From assembly GCF_014397115.1 (NCBI RefSeq), contig NZ_CP060720.1, positions 2,124,001 to 2,188,000 on the forward strand: a DNA stretch of 64,000 bases. Direction: 5' to 3'. Shown here one piece after another: positions 55,967-64,000 of the stretch; positions within the stretch are counted from its first letter, which is position 1; each line of letters opens with the position of its first letter. A program made the translations under genes and the position numbers. The stretch comes from Vagococcus carniphilus (lineage in GTDB: Bacteria > Bacillota > Bacilli > Lactobacillales > Vagococcaceae). Under the pieces are notes generated by a model, which saw only the letters and a program-made list of their open reading frames with translations, was not told the DNA's origin and made no database searches.

Positions 55967-55999
55967 AAAAAAAAGGGAGTGCATACAAGGGCTACTCCC
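55967..55999 (-). terminator. Terminator downstream of hutH
   Basis: GGGAGT/ACTCCC with a 13-nt loop and eight T on the minus strand. Confidence 0.82.
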
Positions 56000-56014
56000 G
56001 TTTTTTCCGAATAA

Positions 56015-56041
56015 AGCTCTGAATACTAATTATTCAGAGCT
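56015..56041 (-). terminator. First hairpin after hutH
   Basis: An 11-bp perfect stem AGCTCTGAATA/TATTCAGAGCT with a 5-nt loop and a weak T run, 12 nt after the hutH stop; forms a tandem with the next terminator. Confidence 0.7.
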
Positions 56042-56052
56042 CAACTTTGTAA

Positions 56053-57603
56053 TTATTTAAAATCAAATTCGATTTCTAAATCAACTACTTCTTCAACTGC
56101 ACGTAATAATTCACCCGAAATTAAAACATCTGTTGCTTTTTCTAATTCATCATAGATTTCAACGTCTTTATCATTTTCAATCACATTAACATATTTTCTA
56201 AACGTATCATAAGCTACTTGAGTTCCCTTACCTAAGTCACCACGATCAGAAACAAATTCAATGGCTTGACAAGCTGCCATAATTTCAGTAGCTACAATTC
56301 TACGTGAATTAATTAAAATATCACGAGCAGTACGTGCTGCTGTTGTTCCCATGCTGACAAAGTCTTCTTGGTTTTCACAAGATGTAATTGAATCCACACT
56401 TGCTGGATGAGCTAAAATTTTATTTTCTGAAGCTAATGACGCACAAGCATATTGAGTAATCATGAAACCTGAGTTAACGCCTGGATGTTTAACTAGGAAT
56501 GATGGTAAGCCACTTAAGTTAGTATTAACTAAGCGTTCTACACGTCTTTCAGAAACATTTCCAATTTCTGCTGCACCAATTCCTAAGTAATCAAACGGTT
56601 GAGCCATTGGTTCACCGTGGAAGTTTCCTCCAGAAATAACATCTCCATTACGAGTGATAATTGGATTGTCTGTTACTGAATTGATTTCAATTTCTACTTT
56701 TGATTTAACAAAAGCTATTGTATCTTTACTTGCACCATGAATTTGAGGCATACAACGTAATGAATAAGCATCTTGAACGCGTTCAGCTGTTGCTGGTGTT
56801 GTCAATGTGCTACCTTCAAGTAAATGACGTACGTTTTTAGCAGTTGCCAATTGTCCACTATGAGGACGAATAATATGTAATTCTTCATCAAATGCATTAA
56901 TGATTCCGTTATGGACTTCTAAAGATAATGCTCCTGCAATATCAGCTAATTTTAATAATTCAATTGAATCATGAGTTGCTAAAGCTCCGATTGCTGTTAA
57001 TACAGTTGTTCCGTTGATTAAAGCTAAACCTTCTTTAGCTTCTAAGTGGATAACTGGAACGCCTGCTTTTTCCATTGCTTCTTTACCTGACATTAATTCG
57101 CCGTTGTAATAAGCACGTCCTAAACCTAACATTGGTAAAACCATATGAGATAATGGGGCTAAATCTCCTGAAGCTCCTAATGATCCTTTTTCAGGAATAT
57201 GAGGAACAACACCATTATTTAACATACCCATTAATGTTTCGATTGTACTTAAACGGATTCCTGAATGACCTTTAAGTAAAGAGTTCACACGGATTAACAT
57301 AGTTGCACGAACTTCATCTTCTTTTAATGGATCACCAAAGCCGCTTGAGTGTGTACGGATTAAATTTTCTTGTAATTGACGAGTTTCATCTTGAGGAATA
57401 CTTACTTTAACTAAAGAACCAAATCCTGTATTAACGCCATAAACAGTGCGTTTACTTTCAACAATATCATCTATGATTTTACGTGATGCATTAACAGCTT
57501 CAATAGCGCCTTGAGATAACTCAATCTTAGCTCCACCACGAGATACTTCAATTACTTGTTCTAATGTTAAATCTTTACCATTCAAAATAATATTTTTGCT
57601 CAT
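56053..57603 (-). CDS. hutH: Histidine ammonia-lyase
   Basis: 516 residues; deaminates histidine to urocanate, the entry step. The MIO cofactor triad Ala144-Ser145-Gly146 is in GSLGASGDLAPLSHM; YGVNTGFGSL, NGTTVLTA, QDAYSLRCMPQIHGA and GGNFHGEPMA are conserved. TAGGAGG precedes the ATG. It has a 120-nt leader with a hairpin and is separated from hisS by two hairpins, so it may be a separate unit or the end of the ftcD-to-permease operon. Confidence 0.97.
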   Translation of the reverse strand: MSKNIILNGKDLTLEQVIEVSRGGAKIELSQGAIEAVNASRKIIDDIVESKRTVYGVNTGFGSLVKVSIPQDETRQLQENLIRTHSSGFGDPLKEDEVRATMLIRVNSLLKGHSGIRLSTIETLMGMLNNGVVPHIPEKGSLGASGDLAPLSHMVLPMLGLGRAYYNGELMSGKEAMEKAGVPVIHLEAKEGLALINGTTVLTAIGALATHDSIELLKLADIAGALSLEVHNGIINAFDEELHIIRPHSGQLATAKNVRHLLEGSTLTTPATAERVQDAYSLRCMPQIHGASKDTIAFVKSKVEIEINSVTDNPIITRNGDVISGGNFHGEPMAQPFDYLGIGAAEIGNVSERRVERLVNTNLSGLPSFLVKHPGVNSGFMITQYACASLASENKILAHPASVDSITSCENQEDFVSMGTTAARTARDILINSRRIVATEIMAACQAIEFVSDRGDLGKGTQVAYDTFRKYVNVIENDKDVEIYDELEKATDVLISGELLRAVEEVVDLEIEFDFK

Positions 57604-57624
57604 TCTCTATTTCCTCCTATGGGT

Positions 57625-57639
57625 TCTAGTAAAACTAGA
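57625..57639 (-). promoter_or_regulatory. Hairpin or operator just before the hutH ribosome site
   Basis: TCTAGT-TTT-ACTAGA in the minus direction (extended by flanking GG/CC) ending ~10 nt before AGGAGG. A TATAAT at 57686-57691 upstream may be the hutH -10, with TTGACC 20 nt away. Confidence 0.4.
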
Positions 57640-57723
57640 GCCATCTGATTTCATTTTAACCTAATAACCTATTACTTATGTTTCTATTATATCTTTAAAT
57701 TAACTAAAAAGGGTCAAATTTTT

Positions 57724-59064
57724 CTAGCTTACCTGTTTTTTTCCACCATTTAATGCGAAATAGAAACCAGCCGCTATTAGAATCCCGATTCCACCGGCAA
57801 TTAAACTTTTCGTATCGGCACCCATGTACAACATCCAAACACTAACAATAATCGCTAATGAAGGAATAACTGGTCCAAATGGTAATTTGAAAGCTGTTTT
57901 TGCATTTGGGTTTTTCTTACGCATGAAGATAACCGCTAAAGCAGTTGGGATATATTGTATAAATCTAAATACAACACTTAATTCTGCTAACTGCTCAAAA
58001 CTACCTGTTAATAATAACAAACTAGTTAACACACATGAAATGATAATCGCAATATATGGTGCTTCTTTTGAATTTTTCTTTGAAACAACTTTAGGCAGTA
58101 AGCCTTCATCTGCAATAGAAGCTCCGTAACGAGGAATCATCATCGAGTCACCCACATTAAGCCCTAAGATGGAAATCAAAGCTCCAACCGAGATAATCCA
58201 TTTACCCCACGGTCCAACCATTTGACCAAATGCATCTTGAACAGGTGCACCACTTTCTAAAATACCAACGCCAAGCATAGCAATTGTTCCAGCAATAATC
58301 ATGAAATAAAGAATAGAAACAACACTAATGGAACCTAAAATAGCACGTGGCATGTTTTTCTTAGCATCTTTAATTTCACCAGCAACTACTGGTAAAGCTT
58401 CAAATCCAATAAATGCATAAAAAATTGTCATTGATGTAGAACCCAACGCTTTAGGTAATGTCATGCCTTCTTTTAATTGTAAGAATGGTGTGAAGTTACC
58501 TTTATCAAATCCACCCTTGATAAAGAAAATAGCAATGAACACAAAAGCAAATATCGGTATTAATTTAGCAATTGTTACTGTAATGGTGAAAATCTTAGAT
58601 GATTTCAATCCGGTACTATTAATAACTGATAATAAAATAACAAGAGCAATACTGATAAACGTATTTGTTCCTTTTAAACTTGGAAAAGCCATAATTAACA
58701 ACTTAGCAAACCCAGCTGCCATAGCTGACCAAGCAATGATCGTTACAAACCACCCTAGTAACCCTACAATAAAACCTACAAAATCTCCAAACGCTGCTTT
58801 TGAATATTGGAACGCTCCACCATTTTTATCAAAATAACAAGATACTTCTGCAAAACACACAGCAAGTAACAACACTAAAACAGCATCGAAAATCATGGCA
58901 AGTAGTGACGCTGGTCCTAAATCTTTATAAATAGTAGCTGGCAATAAAAATATCCCAGAACCGACTACTGCATTTATACCATATAATGTCGCGCCACTTA
59001 AACTAAACTTTGCTTTTTCGCTCTCACTTTCAACTGCATTTACATTTTCAACTTCTGAACTCAT
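57724..59064 (-). CDS. APC family amino acid permease (probable histidine transporter)
   Basis: 446 residues, 12 predicted helices. SGATLYGINAVVGSGIFLLPATIY is the helix-1 substrate-binding GSGIF motif of APC transporters; IFYAFIGFEALPVVAGEIKDAKKNMPRAI follows in helix 6. GGGG lies 8 nt before the ATG. Position between hutH and hutD suggests histidine uptake or a histidine/product exchange; specificity is inferred. Confidence 0.87.
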   Translation of the reverse strand: MSSEVENVNAVESESEKAKFSLSGATLYGINAVVGSGIFLLPATIYKDLGPASLLAMIFDAVLVLLLAVCFAEVSCYFDKNGGAFQYSKAAFGDFVGFIVGLLGWFVTIIAWSAMAAGFAKLLIMAFPSLKGTNTFISIALVILLSVINSTGLKSSKIFTITVTIAKLIPIFAFVFIAIFFIKGGFDKGNFTPFLQLKEGMTLPKALGSTSMTIFYAFIGFEALPVVAGEIKDAKKNMPRAILGSISVVSILYFMIIAGTIAMLGVGILESGAPVQDAFGQMVGPWGKWIISVGALISILGLNVGDSMMIPRYGASIADEGLLPKVVSKKNSKEAPYIAIIISCVLTSLLLLTGSFEQLAELSVVFRFIQYIPTALAVIFMRKKNPNAKTAFKLPFGPVIPSLAIIVSVWMLYMGADTKSLIAGGIGILIAAGFYFALNGGKKQVS

Positions 59065-59078
59065 GTAAATCCCCTTTC

Positions 59079-59093
59079 TGATCTGTCAGATCA
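59079..59093. promoter_or_regulatory. Perfect 7-1-7 palindrome before the permease gene
   Basis: TGATCTGTCAGATCA lies immediately upstream of the ribosome site. Possible operator, or an RNA hairpin that hides the ribosome site. The rest of the ~200-nt gap to hutD holds no gene or terminator I can see. Confidence 0.45.
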
Positions 59094-59268
59094 CTTAACT
59101 CTGGTTCTTTTTTTCCATACTCTTTGGTAACTTAATAAGAAGAGATTATCAAAAAGACTTCCTATCCAAATCAGTTTTCTGACGAAACGGTTGGTTCACT
59201 CACGTTCTACTTCAAGTTTAGTCACTTTTTCCTTGGCAATTTTCGATACTCTCTTACTGCATCATTTG

Positions 59269-59856
59269 TCAACGAATACTTATTTCTATAAGGACTGGTG
59301 CATTATTTTTAGTTGTCGAATGAATTAATGCTTGGGTTTCTTCTTTTATATCTTCAAGAACCAAACTCGTTCCTGCTTCTAAACAGATCGTTTCTGTCTC
59401 TTGATAAAAAGTGATTTCAACATTCTTTAAAGCATATAAAACATAAGTTACTTGTTTTTTTAGCTTTATTACTTCATCCGATTGTTTCGTTTTCATCTCC
59501 CCACCGAATTTAGGTGAATAAATCAAATTAAAATCCGTACATTTTCCGAAACTCTTAGTCTCATCATCTCCAGAAAAATAATCGGTTTGATATGGAGCTA
59601 ATTTTACTTTTCGTAAGCCTTCTTTTCCTCTATGGTGAAGCTCTAAAGGATTATCTAGTGACATAATTATTCTTTTATATCCAGGCAGACTTGAAAAAGT
59701 ACTTTCTGCTAATTCAACTTTAGCCGTTGATACTCTGAAATCAAATTCATTCAATGCATAACGTCCCTCAGGTGGGTAGAGAAACACTTCCGTTGTTTCT
59801 CCACCACTCCATTTTGAGACTTTATAAGATGATTGTGAGATAATTTGTTTTTTCAT
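59269..59856 (-). CDS. hutD: HutD family protein
   Basis: 195-residue cupin-like HutD (DUF886): KVSKWSGGETTEVFLYPPEGRYALNEFDFRVSTAKVE and LPGYKRIIMSLDNPLELHH are typical. HutD binds formiminoglutamate or urocanate-type ligands in Pseudomonas and is thought to limit hut flux; its exact role is unsettled. Starts 15 nt after fhs. Confidence 0.9.
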   Translation of the reverse strand: MKKQIISQSSYKVSKWSGGETTEVFLYPPEGRYALNEFDFRVSTAKVELAESTFSSLPGYKRIIMSLDNPLELHHRGKEGLRKVKLAPYQTDYFSGDDETKSFGKCTDFNLIYSPKFGGEMKTKQSDEVIKLKKQVTYVLYALKNVEITFYQETETICLEAGTSLVLEDIKEETQALIHSTTKNNAPVLIEISIR

Positions 59857-59871
59857 TTATCTCACCCTTTT

Positions 59872-61548
59872 TTAGAATAAACCAGTAATATTACCATCAG
59901 AATCAATATCAATTCTTTCTGATGCTGGTGATTTTGGAAGTCCTGGCATTGTCATAACAGCCCCAGTAAGAGCAACGATAAAGCCAGCTCCTTTAGAGAC
60001 TTTCAGATTTCTAATAGTAACCGTAAAGTCTTTTGGTGCTCCAACTTTTGTTTGATCATCTGAGAATGAATATTGTGTTTTAGCCATACAAATTGGTAAA
60101 TTACCATAGCCTAATTCTTCTAATTTTTTCAATTGTTTACGAGCAGCAGGAACGATTTCTACTCCCTTACCACCATAAACTTTTTGAACGATTTTATTTA
60201 ATTTTTCTTCAATACTATCTTCTTCGTCATAAACAAATTGGAAGTTATTTGGTTTGTCAGCTAATTCGATAACTTTTTCAGCTAACTCAACGCCACCTGC
60301 TCCACCATTTGCCCAAACATCTGAAAGTACTACTTCTACTCCACGTTCTTTACATGCTTCTTCAACTGCTTTAAGTTCAGCGTCAGTATCTAATGGGAAT
60401 TTATTAATTGCCACTACAACTGGCATACCATAAACATCTTGAATGTTAGCAATGTGTTTGTCTAAGTTAGTTAAACCAGCTACTACTGCTTCCACATTTT
60501 CTGGTTCTAATTCTTTTTTAGGAACGCCACCATGCATTTTTAAAGCACGGATAGTTGCTACTAAAACAACAGCATCTGGTTTTAAGTTTCCTAAACGACA
60601 CTTAATATCAATGAATTTTTCAGCACCTAAATCTGCTCCAAATCCAGCTTCTGTAATGGCATAGTCAGCATATTTTAAAGCTAATTTTGTTGCAATGACA
60701 CTGTTACAACCATGAGCAATATTGGCAAATGGTCCACCATGGATGATTGCTGGTGTATGTTCAAGTGTTTGAACTAAGTTTGGATGAATAGCGTCTTTAA
60801 GTAACGCTGCTAAAGCTCCTTCAGCTTTTAAGTCTTTAGCTGTTACAGGATCTCCTGAAAAATTATAACCAATAATCATTTCGCCTAATTTAACTTTTAA
60901 ATCATCTGGATCATTTGCTAAACAAAGAACAGCCATAATTTCAGAAGCTACAGTAATATCATAGCCATCTTCACGAGGCACACCATTAACTCGTCCTTGT
61001 AAACCATTAACAATATGACGTAATTGACGATCATTCATATCCACTACACGTTTCCAAGTAATGTTACGGCTATCAATTTGAAGTGCATTACCGTGATGAA
61101 TGTGGTTATCAATCAAAGCAGCTAACAAGTTATTAGCAGCTCCAATCGCGTGGAAATCTCCTGTAAAATGTAAGTTAATATCTTCCATCGGAACAACTTG
61201 AGCGTGTCCACCACCAGCTGCCCCACCTTTAACACCAAATACTGGTCCTAATGAAGGTTCTCTTAAAGCAATCATTGCTTTTTTATTTAATTTAGTAAAC
61301 GCATCAGCCAAACCAACAGAAGTTGTTGTTTTACCTTCCCCAGCAGGAGTTGGTGTAATGGCTGTTACTAAAATTAATTTACCATCTTCTTTGTCTTTTA
61401 AATTTTCTAATTCATGAGCGCTTATTTTCGCTTTATAGTTACCATAAAGTGTCAATTGATCTTCTGTGATTCCTAAAGGAGCTACTACATCTTTAATTGG
61501 TTTCATTTCTACTTGATTTGCGATTTCGATATCTGATAAAATTGCCAT
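59872..61548 (-). CDS. fhs: Formate--tetrahydrofolate ligase
   Basis: 558 residues. ATP-binding [20 protein letters not shown] (about 64-82), [37 protein letters not shown] and [16 protein letters not shown] are diagnostic. In this operon it can run in reverse: 10-formyl-THF from histidine's formimino carbon gives formate and ATP. In the forward direction it supplies 10-formyl-THF for PurN and PurH. Confidence 0.96.
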   Translation of the reverse strand: MAILSDIEIANQVEMKPIKDVVAPLGITEDQLTLYGNYKAKISAHELENLKDKEDGKLILVTAITPTPAGEGKTTTSVGLADAFTKLNKKAMIALREPSLGPVFGVKGGAAGGGHAQVVPMEDINLHFTGDFHAIGAANNLLAALIDNHIHHGNALQIDSRNITWKRVVDMNDRQLRHIVNGLQGRVNGVPREDGYDITVASEIMAVLCLANDPDDLKVKLGEMIIGYNFSGDPVTAKDLKAEGALAALLKDAIHPNLVQTLEHTPAIIHGGPFANIAHGCNSVIATKLALKYADYAITEAGFGADLGAEKFIDIKCRLGNLKPDAVVLVATIRALKMHGGVPKKELEPENVEAVVAGLTNLDKHIANIQDVYGMPVVVAINKFPLDTDAELKAVEEACKERGVEVVLSDVWANGGAGGVELAEKVIELADKPNNFQFVYDEEDSIEEKLNKIVQKVYGGKGVEIVPAARKQLKKLEELGYGNLPICMAKTQYSFSDDQTKVGAPKDFTVTIRNLKVSKGAGFIVALTGAVMTMPGLPKSPASERIDIDSDGNITGLF

Positions 61549-61591
61549 TTGTAAAATGTCATCCTCTCTATTTTAGAAAAATTCAAATTAA

Positions 61592-62218
61592 CTAAACTAC
61601 TTTTAATGTTTCCATATAAATTTCATCAGCTAAAAGACTTCCTTTAGCTAATAATTTTTCACCTTCAGAACGATGTTGAGCAACAAATTCTTCATTTTTA
61701 ATGCCTGATAAATTAATTAACACATTTAACCAAGCTCCTTGAAGTCCAGCTTTTAAATTAAGAGCTGCAACACCTAAGTCACTCGCTGCGTTTGTATTTG
61801 ATTTACCAATTGCTTTTTTAGTCACTTCTAAAGCATTGACCATTAATTTCATCATGTTAAAAGGAGACTCTGCAGCACCTTCTAAAGCTGATTGCATCGC
61901 TTTTCTACGAGCCGCTTTATCCTCTTCAGTCTCTTTTGGCATACTGAATACTGCTGATACTACATTAAAAGCTTCTGTATCTGCATCAATAGCATGTAAT
62001 AAATGTTGTTGTAACTCTTTTGTTTCATCAAAAACAAGTTTAATTTCATCCTCATACTCAGCATATTTCTTCTTACCGATAGTTAATTCACAAACCATTT
62101 TAGTTAATGAAATACCCATAGCAGCAGATAATGCAGCCGCTGAGCCTCCACCTGGAGCTGGTGCATCAGAACCTAATACTTCAACAAAATCTTTTACTGT
62201 TAAATCAACTAATTTCAT
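61592..62218 (-). CDS. fchA: Formimino-THF cyclodeaminase
   Basis: 208 residues: FVEVLGSDAPAPGGGSAAALSAAMGISLTKMVCELT matches the FTCD_C/FchA family, equivalent to the C-terminal domain of animal FTCD. It turns 5-formimino-THF into methenyl-THF and ammonia. It starts 15 nt after ftcD, a split version of the fused eukaryotic enzyme. Confidence 0.94.
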   Translation of the reverse strand: MKLVDLTVKDFVEVLGSDAPAPGGGSAAALSAAMGISLTKMVCELTIGKKKYAEYEDEIKLVFDETKELQQHLLHAIDADTEAFNVVSAVFSMPKETEEDKAARRKAMQSALEGAAESPFNMMKLMVNALEVTKKAIGKSNTNAASDLGVAALNLKAGLQGAWLNVLINLSGIKNEEFVAQHRSEGEKLLAKGSLLADEIYMETLKVV

Positions 62219-62233
62219 TTAGATAGTCTCTCC

Positions 62234-63133
62234 TTATCCTAATAAATGGTTTTCTAAAATTTGTTTGTCATAATCAAAGTCTTCTACTTGTAAGTAGTAT
62301 TCCGCACAATCAATCATTGCTTTTGCTGGTGTTAAACCAATGATTTCACTTCCAATGATATTAACGCCATAACGTTTTGCTTCCATACGGATTGTCTCAA
62401 ATGTTCTATATAAAGGTGTTCCTTCAAAGTTAACCATATTCATTGATACTTGAGCGATATTACGATCTTCTAACATAACGCCAATACCTTTAGCGTATTT
62501 GAATCCTCCACCTGAAGCACGGATGATTTTAGCAATTTTATTAGCAATTGTAATATCAGAAGTATCTAAGTTAACATTAAACGCTACTAATGGCATTCTA
62601 GCTCCTACTGCTGTAATACCAGCTGTTGGATGGATTTTCCTTTCACCAAAATCAGGTGCCCATTCTTCTTCTTGTAATTTTTCAGGCATTCCTTCAAATT
62701 GACCTTTACGAACTTTTGCTAAGTTTTTACGATTTGGTGTAGATGCTGAATCTTCATAAAGAAAAATCGGAATATTTAATTCATCATTAATTCTTTTAGC
62801 TACTTTTTTTGAAATCTCAATACATTCTTCAACAGAAGAATCTTTTATAGGAATAAATGGAACAACGTCTGTTGCACCCATACGAGGATGTTCACCATGG
62901 TGTTTTGTCATATCAATATTTTCACTTGCATATTTTACTAATTGAAAGGCTGCTTCTTGAATTCCTTCCTCATCCCCAACTAAAGTAAATACACTACGGT
63001 TATGACTTGCATCAGATGAATGATCTAAAAGAGTTACGCCTCCTACACTTTTAGCAACAGAAACTAATCCATTAATAACAGCTTCATTTTGACCTTCACT
63101 AAAATTTGGAACACATTCGATAATTTTTGCCAT
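62234..63133 (-). CDS. ftcD: Glutamate formimidoyltransferase
   Basis: 299 residues: AKIIECVPNFSEGQNEAVI, LLDHSSDASHNRSVFTLVG, KHHGEHPRMGATDVVPFIPI (His-rich active site) and GVMLEDRNIAQVSMNMVNFEGTPLYRTFE. It moves the formimino group from formiminoglutamate to THF, releasing glutamate. This replaces HutG-type hydrolysis, of which no gene is present. First gene of the operon ftcD-fchA-fhs-hutD. Confidence 0.95.
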   Translation of the reverse strand: MAKIIECVPNFSEGQNEAVINGLVSVAKSVGGVTLLDHSSDASHNRSVFTLVGDEEGIQEAAFQLVKYASENIDMTKHHGEHPRMGATDVVPFIPIKDSSVEECIEISKKVAKRINDELNIPIFLYEDSASTPNRKNLAKVRKGQFEGMPEKLQEEEWAPDFGERKIHPTAGITAVGARMPLVAFNVNLDTSDITIANKIAKIIRASGGGFKYAKGIGVMLEDRNIAQVSMNMVNFEGTPLYRTFETIRMEAKRYGVNIIGSEIIGLTPAKAMIDCAEYYLQVEDFDYDKQILENHLLG

Positions 63134-63166
63134 TGAAACAACATCCTTTCCATTTTGTTTTATTAA

Positions 63167-63201
63167 AATGAGTCATTAAATTACTCATTAAGATAACTAT
63201 A
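63167..63201 (-). promoter_or_regulatory. ftcD promoter -10 and downstream inverted repeat
   Basis: TATAGT (63196-63201) with weak -35. Directly at the start site lies AATGAGT (63167-63173)/ACTCATT (63183-63189), 7-bp arms with a 9-nt spacer, a plausible operator. Confidence 0.4.
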
Positions 63202-63288
63202 CCTTATTATTGAAAAAATTGAATATATGAACGGTGGTACAAAAAAATATTTTTTTAACCTCCTTATTTAATTAGAAAGCCCTCTTTT

Positions 63289-63302
63289 TAACAGCGCTTT
63301 CA
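63289..63302. promoter_or_regulatory. cre-like site between ftcD and the glmL-like gene
   Basis: On the minus strand TGAAAGCGCTGTTA, matching 13 of 14 positions of TGWNANCGNTNWCA. About 100 bp upstream of the ftcD promoter. Confidence 0.5.
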
Positions 63303-63326
63303 TTAACATCCAAAGAATAACATTGA

Positions 63327-63354
63327 GGTTTTGGACTGTCAACAGACCAAAACC
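63327..63354. promoter_or_regulatory. 28-bp near-perfect palindrome
   Basis: Outer arms GGTTTTGG/CCAAAACC and inner CTGT/ACAG; 24 of 28 positions are symmetric. No T run follows on either strand, so an operator is more likely than a terminator. Confidence 0.5.
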
Positions 63355-63779
63355 CTTAAATTACAGGCCTCTTCCTAAATCTATATTGCTCTTTTTTACC
63401 ATTCAATTTTTAAAATTTTTTTTTAAAAAAGGGAACTAACAAAGTTTATTTTTTTATCGATAATTTTTTGACACTTTTTTGACTTAGTAGATTTTTACTG
63501 ATAGAAAGATATCAATTTTTCCTTAAAAAAATGTCTTGAGTATCCATTGATACACTCTGTTACTATTAAATTAGAAAATTTTATTTTATTTAACTCACCT
63601 ATTAACCTATTTTATTTTTATCAATTAAATCTGTTATTTTTTCATTAGATGAGTTTTAGACGAAAAATAGATTAATATTTAGCGTTTAAAAAAAATTAAA
63701 TAACAAAAATTTTTTTTGTTTATTTCAATTTTTATACATTTCTCTAACTACTTCAAACAAAAGAATAGGAGTTTTTATT

Positions 63780-64000
63780 ATGAATAATTGCTTACTGATT
63801 GATTTTGGTAGTACTTATACCAAACTAACTGCTGTAGATTTAGAACAAGAAGAAATACTTGGAACGGCAAAAGCAAAAACAACAATCGATACATCTATAA
63901 TGGAAGGTTTTGAACTTGCAAAAAAAAATCTAATTCAAGATTACAACCTTGAAAACACAATATTTCATCATCATTATGCTTGTTCATCTGCTAGAGGTGG
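63780..64000 (+). CDS. glmL: Glutamate mutase-associated activator, GlmL/MutL family (partial)
   Basis: The first 73 codons: NNCLLIDFGSTYTKLTAVDLEQEEILGTAKAKTTIDTSIMEGFELAK. LLIDFGSTYTK is the actin/Hsp70-like phosphate loop typical of GlmL/MutL, the proteins that reactivate B12-dependent glutamate mutase. AATAGGAG lies upstream of the ATG at 63780. The rest, and any glmS/glmE genes, lie beyond the window; the call rests on the N-terminus only. Confidence 0.75.
   Translation, partial: MNNCLLIDFGSTYTKLTAVDLEQEEILGTAKAKTTIDTSIMEGFELAKKNLIQDYNLENTIFHHHYACSSARG

Larger units (their letters stand above)
63202..63779. other. AT-rich intergenic control region between ftcD and the glmL-like gene
   Basis: No gene is visible in either direction. 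It holds a cre-like site (63289-63302), a 28-bp near-palindrome (63327-63354), a possible plus-strand promoter (TTGACT 63479-63484, 17 nt, TAGAAA 63502-63507) and a GAGTATC/GATAC repeat near 63540. No cobalamin riboswitch or T-box is recognised. Confidence 0.6.

Noticed and set aside
59157-59173. 17-bp exact match (inverted) to 48651-48667, both beside hut genes
   Set aside because: A match of this length is not very unlikely by chance in 64 kb of AT-rich DNA, and the flanks do not extend it.
59194-59229. Short minus-strand reading frame (GTG, 9 codons) upstream of the permease as a leader peptide
   Set aside because: No histidine codons, no terminator hairpin after it, and only a modest ribosome site.
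63231-63240. GGTGGTAC on the plus strand, as in a T-box leader
   Set aside because: Only the 8-base core matches; no specifier stem, no AGGG...CCGCG flanks and no terminator pair follow, and upstream DNA is the ftcD promoter.

Overview
The window reads as chromosomal DNA of a low-GC Gram-positive lactic acid bacterium of the Enterococcaceae, most plausibly Vagococcus or a close Enterococcus relative. This is an inference from the strong AT bias, AGGAGG-type ribosome sites, the mevalonate route to isoprenoids, an EfaCBA-like manganese transporter, the yqeGHIJKLM block and an IS1182-family element. I see no rRNA, tRNA, CRISPR array or prophage.

Layout. 1-8 kb: the 5' part of RNase Z, a metal ABC operon (efaCBA-like) behind a promoter with two different metal-type operators, one intact IS1182-like element, obg and an orphan MupG-like gene. 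8-16 kb: a cyclophilin lipoprotein, ilvE, then a plus-strand operon of a small membrane protein, a TctA-like permease and the mevalonate genes mvaK1-mvaD-mvaK2-fni. 16-23 kb: a small HTH/DUF2975 membrane cassette, then (reading on the minus strand) yqeG-yqeH-yhbY-nadD-yqeK-rsfS-yqeM, followed by tmcAL and a DsrE-like gene. 23-25 kb: a small alarmone synthetase diverging from an orphan GAPDH, with two copies of a CopY/BlaI-like palindrome between them.

24.9-42 kb: a complete de novo purine pathway in two blocks, purE-purK-purB and purC-S-Q-L-F-M-N-H-D. A four-gene cassette sits between them: a membrane-anchored beta-propeller protein, an ABC ATPase and two FtsX-like permeases. The cassette has its own cre-overlapped promoter and terminators on both sides. 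42-45 kb: an FGGY sugar kinase, two small DMT-type proteins and a membrane-anchored alpha/beta hydrolase.

45-64 kb is a histidine fermentation region. It holds a 1014-residue BTAD/ATPase/TPR regulator, hutU, a divergent hutI, hutH, an APC permease, hutD, fhs, a formimino-THF cyclodeaminase gene and ftcD. hisS, yitT, a GNAT gene and a lipid-kinase gene lie among them. At the right edge, divergent from ftcD, the first 73 codons of a glutamate mutase activator (glmL/mutL family) are visible. Together they predict histidine -> urocanate -> imidazolonepropionate -> formiminoglutamate -> glutamate. The formimino carbon would be recovered through THF with ATP formed by Fhs in reverse, and glutamate would probably be passed on to a B12-dependent glutamate mutase. 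The most interesting leads are this module and its unusual regulator, the alarmone-synthetase/GAPDH divergon, and the propeller-ABC cassette inside the purine locus.
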